NCBI GenBank assembly: GCA_030600745.1
Contig: JAUVLL010000164.1
Span: forward strand, 1-7,392
Source of the DNA: Spirochaetaceae bacterium
Lineage (GTDB): Bacteria > Spirochaetota > Spirochaetia > B11-G9
Reading direction: 5' to 3'
Length of the DNA stretch: 7,392 nt
Shown here: piece after piece, positions 4,636-7,392 of the stretch
Numbering within the stretch: the stretch's first letter is position 1
How the letters are laid out: each line of letters begins with the position of its first letter
Made by a program: the position numbers and the translations under genes
Notes under the pieces: model-generated
Seen by the model: only the letters and a program-made list of their open reading frames with translations
The model's database searches: none
What the model was told of the DNA's origin: nothing

Positions 4636-6398
4636 AAGAAAAAAATACAGGAACAATAATTAGAATATTAAAATTAACACGCCCTCACTGGAAACTATTT
4701 GCAGGATTTACTTCAGCAATCATGTTTACAGCTTTCCTGGATAGTCTTGGAACATATATTACCAAACTAATTATTGATGACGGAATTTTAGCTGAAAATC
4801 TGGATAAGGTCATTTACTACTGTAAACTCTATGGAATTGTATATCTGGTAAACAGCATAAGTTTTTTTATATTTATATACTGTGCAGGACGCCTGGGAGA
4901 GTGGATTCAGTATGATCTTAGAGAAAAACTGTTCAACCATATACAGGAATTGTCTTTTTCATTTTTTGACAAATCTTCCACCGGCTGGCTACTATCCCGA
5001 ATTACATCTGATACTGAGAAAATGGCAGATCTTGCAACATGGATGTTACTTGATGCCATCTGGGCTTTTTTCAATATTACAATAGCTCTGGTTTTTATGG
5101 CAATGATCAATACAAAACTGGCTTTAATTATGGCAATAATATTACCTTTACTGGTTTTTACTGCCTCGAAATTCAAAACTCATATTTTGGGAGAATATAG
5201 AAAAGCCCGTAAGATGAATTCAAAAATTACTGCAGCTTATAATGAAAGTTTTACCGGTGTAAAAATTGTAAAAGCCCTGACCAGAGAAAAGATGAACCTT
5301 AGAAATTTTGGAGGACTTACAGGAGAGATGTATAGAACTTCATTCAGAGCAGCATGGCTGTCGGCTCTCTTTCTTCCTGCTGTACAGTTAATTATAACCC
5401 TTGCTCTGGGAGCTATTTTGTGGTTTGGAGGATGGCAGATACAATTGGGAGAACTTACTATTGGGGGACTCCGTGCCTTTATTGGTTTTATTACTTTTAT
5501 GCTCTGGCCAATTCAGGATCTGGCTAGGGTTTTCAGCGGAATGCAGCAGTCTATAGCCGGAGCAGAACGTGTTTTTGATCTTCTTGATACTCCTTCGGAT
5601 ATTGAAGAAAAGGATGGTGCCCTGAAGCAGGCAAACTTTAAAGGGGAAGTAAGGTTTGAAAATGTAAACTTCTGGTATAAAGAAAATAATCCTGTTCTAA
5701 ATAATTTTAATCTGACCATAAAACCAGGTGAAACTGTGGCTATAGTTGGTCCCACAGGAGGTGGTAAAACAACTATTGCAAACCTGCTTTCCAGATACTA
5801 TGAACCCGTAGAAGGTAATATTTATATGGATGAATGTGACTACAGGGATTACACACAGAAGGCACTTCAGAGCAGAATTGGAGTAGTTCTGCAGAAACCT
5901 CATTTGTTTTCCGGCACCGTTAGAGAAAATATCGAATATGGAAACCCGGATGCTGCCTTTGAAGAAATAGTTCAGGCAGCAAAAGCAGCACATTCATATA
6001 ATATGATTATGTCTCTGCCTGATCAGTGGAAAGAAATGGTAGGAGAAGAAGGAACACTCCTTTCCCAGGGTCAGAAGCAATTAATTTCTTTAACCAGAGC
6101 TATTCTTGCCAACCCTGATATTCTTATTATGGATGAGGCTACAAGCTCTATAGATACTTTGACAGAGAAGAATATTCAGCATGGAATTGAAGCACTCCTT
6201 GCTGACAGGACAAGTATTATAATTGCTCATCGGCTGTCTACAATTAAAGATGCAGACAGAATACTGGTAGTAGAAAATGGAAAAATAACTGAAGAAGGAA
6301 ATCATAATAAACTGTTAACTAATAAGAAGCACTATTATGAACTGTATACCAGTCAGTTCCGCAAGGAAAGAACTGCAGAGATAGTTATGCTGAAATGA
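4632..6398 (+). CDS. Heterodimeric ABC exporter subunit with catalytic ATP site (BmrD-like)
   Basis: This 588-residue half-transporter is the partner of the preceding subunit. Six membrane helices lie at about 20-300 and the ATPase domain at about 335-570. Motifs: Walker A GPTGGGKTT 373-381, Q-loop Q421, signature LSQGQ 477-481 (not the usual LSGGQ), Walker B ILIMDE with catalytic E502, and H-loop H533. The intact Walker B here joins the LSGGQ of the partner to make the working ATP site. The altered LSQGQ faces the partner's Asp-containing site. This reciprocal pattern is that of asymmetric pairs such as BmrCD, TM287/288 and LmrCD. It is shorter than Bacillus BmrD (673 aa) and seems to lack that protein's extra external segment. 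The start ATG overlaps the previous stop as ATGA, with only a weak GGGA ahead, so translation is probably coupled, giving equal amounts of both chains. No good terminator follows. Confidence 0.93.
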   Translation: MKEKNTGTIIRILKLTRPHWKLFAGFTSAIMFTAFLDSLGTYITKLIIDDGILAENLDKVIYYCKLYGIVYLVNSISFFIFIYCAGRLGEWIQYDLREKLFNHIQELSFSFFDKSSTGWLLSRITSDTEKMADLATWMLLDAIWAFFNITIALVFMAMINTKLALIMAIILPLLVFTASKFKTHILGEYRKARKMNSKITAAYNESFTGVKIVKALTREKMNLRNFGGLTGEMYRTSFRAAWLSALFLPAVQLIITLALGAILWFGGWQIQLGELTIGGLRAFIGFITFMLWPIQDLARVFSGMQQSIAGAERVFDLLDTPSDIEEKDGALKQANFKGEVRFENVNFWYKENNPVLNNFNLTIKPGETVAIVGPTGGGKTTIANLLSRYYEPVEGNIYMDECDYRDYTQKALQSRIGVVLQKPHLFSGTVRENIEYGNPDAAFEEIVQAAKAAHSYNMIMSLPDQWKEMVGEEGTLLSQGQKQLISLTRAILANPDILIMDEATSSIDTLTEKNIQHGIEALLADRTSIIIAHRLSTIKDADRILVVENGKITEEGNHNKLLTNKKHYYELYTSQFRKERTAEIVMLK

Positions 6399-6441
6399 AA
6401 TTGAACAGATTGCTAGTAGCAAGGATAGTGCTAAAAAAAGA

Positions 6442-6470
6442 TTGGTATTTCATATTTATTGTGTTATATT
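6442..6470 (+). promoter_or_regulatory. Promoter of the small exported protein gene
   Basis: TTGGTA (6442-6447) and TATATT (6465-6470) are 17 bp apart, in an AT-rich spacer between the exporter operon and the next gene. Transcription would start near 6477, about 25 nt before the ATG. This makes the exported protein gene independent of the attenuated operon, though read-through is possible. Confidence 0.6.
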
Positions 6471-6490
6471 AGGGTAATATAATAAATTAT

Positions 6491-6495
6491 AGGAG
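6491..6495 (+). promoter_or_regulatory. Ribosome binding site of the small exported protein gene
   Basis: AGGAG with 6 nt to the ATG at 6502 is a standard strong site and settles the start, which also gives a complete signal peptide. Confidence 0.7.
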
Positions 6496-6501
6496 CTACA
6501 T

Positions 6502-6972
6502 ATGAAAAAAATTATTGTTTTACTCGTGCTGTTAAGTGTTCTAACTATGGGTGCGTTTGCTGAACAAGCAGATTATTTTACATTTACAATGGGATCTGGA
6601 AGTGGTTATGACATCGTTGGTTCGAATATTATTGGTGGAACTGTTTTTGGAGTAGATTATACATTTAACAGTGGATTTACAGGCGGTTTTAAGTATTTTA
6701 GTATTGATGGAAATGACATACAGGTTATTAACATGACTATGGTTCCAGCAGATAAAATGACTCTATCCGTTTATTCTGGAACTGAAGCCCTTACCGCTGA
6801 TCCGACAGTAGGAATGGGATTCGGTTATGAGATTTTTTCAAAAAAAGATGCTCTATTTTCAAGTTTAACCATAAATATAGATTGGTTTGCTACAACACCT
6901 GCAGCTAGTACTTACGATATTGCCGATGGTGGTGTAATTCTTTTCGGTCTAAGAACTCAGGTTGGTCTTTAG
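6502..6972 (+). CDS. Small exported beta-rich protein, probably outer-membrane barrel
   Basis: The product has 156 residues with a clear signal peptide: MKK, a hydrophobic core, and a likely cut after GAFA (residue 20), leaving EQADYF at the mature N-terminus. There is no lipobox Cys, so it is not a lipoprotein. The mature 136 residues are rich in Gly, Thr, Ser and aromatics, with alternating hydrophobic stretches (TVFGVDYTF, GGFKYFSI, MTLSVYSG, VGMGFGYEIF, LTINIDWFAT, GVILFGLRTQVGL). This fits about eight amphipathic strands, the size of a minimal outer-membrane beta-barrel. Such short signal-peptide proteins are common in spirochaetes, which is my main hint about the organism. I cannot name a family. 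It has its own promoter, ribosome site and strong terminator, so it is a single-gene unit that may be well expressed. Confidence 0.8.
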   Translation: MKKIIVLLVLLSVLTMGAFAEQADYFTFTMGSGSGYDIVGSNIIGGTVFGVDYTFNSGFTGGFKYFSIDGNDIQVINMTMVPADKMTLSVYSGTEALTADPTVGMGFGYEIFSKKDALFSSLTINIDWFATTPAASTYDIADGGVILFGLRTQVGL

Positions 6973-6996
6973 AATCTAAATATTCTATACAAATCT

Positions 6997-7026
6997 GCCC
7001 TCCCATTGTTACGGGAGGGCTTTCCT
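6997..7026 (+). terminator. Intrinsic terminator of the small exported protein gene
   Basis: A perfect 8-bp GC-rich stem (GCCCTCCC 6997-7004 with GGGAGGGC 7013-7020) closes an 8-nt loop and is followed by TTTCCTT. It starts 24 nt after the stop codon at 6970-6972. Confidence 0.85.
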
Positions 7027-7051
7027 TAAAGTTACAACATTAAGTGTCCAA

Positions 7052-7068
7052 TCATCCTTTCGGGATGA
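7052..7068. repeat. Short hairpin TCATCC-TTTCG-GGATGA
   Basis: A 6-bp perfect inverted repeat with a 5-nt loop, followed by AT-rich DNA but no T-tract, lies in the gene-free stretch after the terminator. Its role is unknown; 7027-7116 otherwise shows only another weak hairpin (GATGTA 7096-7101 with TACATC 7109-7114), just beyond the stop of the minus-strand remnant. Confidence 0.3.
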
Positions 7069-7116
7069 AATATAATATAGCATTAGTTCGTGACGGATGT
7101 AGATTTGATACATCGA

Positions 7117-7263
7117 TCACTTGTTACAGAATATTTCTACATACCGTCCTTTGGGATCCAATTTTACGAGTTCTGAATGTTCTGCTGAATATTCACCTGG
7201 CTTCCCCGGAGCAACAGTGTTAAGAATCTTATAATACCCGAAAAATGTTGCAAAAAGGTGCAA
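7117..7263 (-). pseudogene. Unidentified 3' gene remnant, 48 codons
   Basis: The minus strand is open from just after a TAG (7266-7264) to a TGA at 7119-7117. It encodes a strikingly protein-like sequence: FATFFGYYKILNTV, then APGKPGEYSAEHSELV, then KLDPKGRYVEIFCNK at the end. Composition and codon choice (GGT, GAA, CTC, CCG) look like real coding DNA. There is no ATG in frame, and no ribosome site before the only possible alternative start, TTG at 7263. I therefore read it as the C-terminal piece of a broken gene, not an intact small protein. I do not recognise the family. The repeat hairpin at 7247-7264 sits at its upstream end, and a hairpin lies just after its stop. Confidence 0.4.
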
Positions 7264-7296
7264 CTATGGCATAATTTATCTGCAAAAAGGTGCAGA
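7247..7296. repeat. Two copies of TGCAAAAAGGTGCA, each the core of a hairpin, 32 bp apart
   Basis: The 14-bp sequence occurs exactly at 7249-7262 and 7281-7294. Each copy is extended by flanking bases that differ between copies yet still pair: GTTGCA/TGCAAC in the first (7247-7264) and TCTGCA/TGCAGA in the second (7279-7296). Both have the loop AAAAGG. A 32-bp period is close to three helical turns, which suits two dimers of a DNA-binding protein on one face. Other options are a mobile-element end or a repeated RNA hairpin. Confidence 0.55.
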
Positions 7297-7310
7297 AATG
7301 ATTATCCTCT

Positions 7311-7392
7311 CTATATGGCAATGTTTTTGTAACTGGAATACGCTGGAATACGCTTTAAGAAAATACCCTCATTAAAATTATCTGGAGATAAA
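7311..7392 (-). CDS. Possible 3' end of a minus-strand gene running in from the right
   Basis: From the right edge the minus strand is open for 26 codons (LSPDNFNEGIFLKRI, then PAYSSYKNIAI) to a TAG at 7313-7311. An open stretch of this length is not rare by chance in AT-rich DNA, so this is only a candidate. The tandem 10-bp duplication at 7333-7352 lies inside it and would have shifted the reading frame if it arose in a live gene. Confidence 0.2.
   Translation of the reverse strand, partial: LSPDNFNEGIFLKRIPAYSSYKNIAI
7333..7352. repeat. Tandem duplication of CTGGAATACG
   Basis: The 10-bp unit occurs twice head to tail (7333-7342 and 7343-7352) with the next two bases (CT) continuing the pattern. 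This looks like a slippage duplication in otherwise non-repetitive DNA. The unit length is not a multiple of three. Confidence 0.7.

Noticed and set aside
6410..6422. Hairpin TTGCT-AGT-AGCAA just after the second exporter gene, as a terminator
   Set aside because: The stem is only 5 bp with a 3-nt loop and no T-tract follows (GGATAGTGCTAAAAAAAG). It is too weak to call, so the end of the exporter transcript is left open.
7298..7375. Plus-strand 25-codon ORF (MIILSIWQCF...) preceded by AAGGTG
   Set aside because: It is short, the AAGGTG belongs to the repeat hairpin, and composition is not convincing. It overlaps the duplication and a minus-strand frame of equal merit.
7027..7392. CRISPR array or tRNA in the right-hand gene-free stretch
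   Set aside because: Only two copies of a 14-bp repeat are present, with an 18-bp gap, and no tRNA arms or CCA end can be traced.

Overview
The window is AT-rich (roughly 35-40% GC by eye) with mostly standard Shine-Dalgarno sites, sigma70-like promoters and hairpin terminators. The small exported protein at 6502-6972 has a signal peptide and a short beta-barrel look that I associate with Spirochaetota. I therefore suggest a free-living or host-associated spirochaete, but this is inference and a Firmicute-like donor for some genes is possible.

Left part (1-2374) is read on the minus strand. A WYL-domain transcription regulator (684-1670) lies upstream of a phospholipase-D-like protein (start 604) that runs off the left edge. 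The last residues before the edge resemble the start of a HAS-barrel, so the protein may be a PLD nuclease joined to a HerA-type ATPase. A WYL regulator beside a PLD protein is typical of defence islands. The WYL gene appears leaderless: its promoter places the transcript start on the ATG. Next is a separate gene (1760-2374) for a zinc-ribbon, single-membrane-span, DUF4352-like surface protein with its own terminator.

The centre (2540-6398) is the most interesting part and is read on the plus strand. A near-consensus promoter (2540-2568) drives a 43-codon leader ORF (2605-2736). A strong intrinsic terminator follows (2763-2797). A ten-base segment inside the leader ORF (2701-2710) can pair without interruption with the left arm of that terminator, giving mutually exclusive terminator and antiterminator folds. 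Behind it lie two overlapping genes for a heterodimeric ABC exporter: 597 aa with a degenerate Walker B (Asp in place of the catalytic Glu), and 588 aa with an intact Walker B but an LSQGQ signature. The layout parallels the Bacillus subtilis bmrB-bmrC-bmrD system, in which ribosome-targeting antibiotics slow translation of the leader and allow read-through into a multidrug exporter. The leader peptide here is not one I recognise.

Right part (6399-7392): a monocistronic gene for the small exported, probably outer-membrane, protein has its own promoter and a strong terminator at 6997-7026. Beyond it lies about 370 bases without an intact gene. This stretch holds a protein-like 48-codon minus-strand remnant (7117-7263), two copies of a hairpin with the same loop and different but still paired stems (7247-7264 and 7279-7296), a tandem 10-bp duplication (7333-7352), and possibly the 3' end of another minus-strand gene. 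It looks like decayed or recombined DNA.
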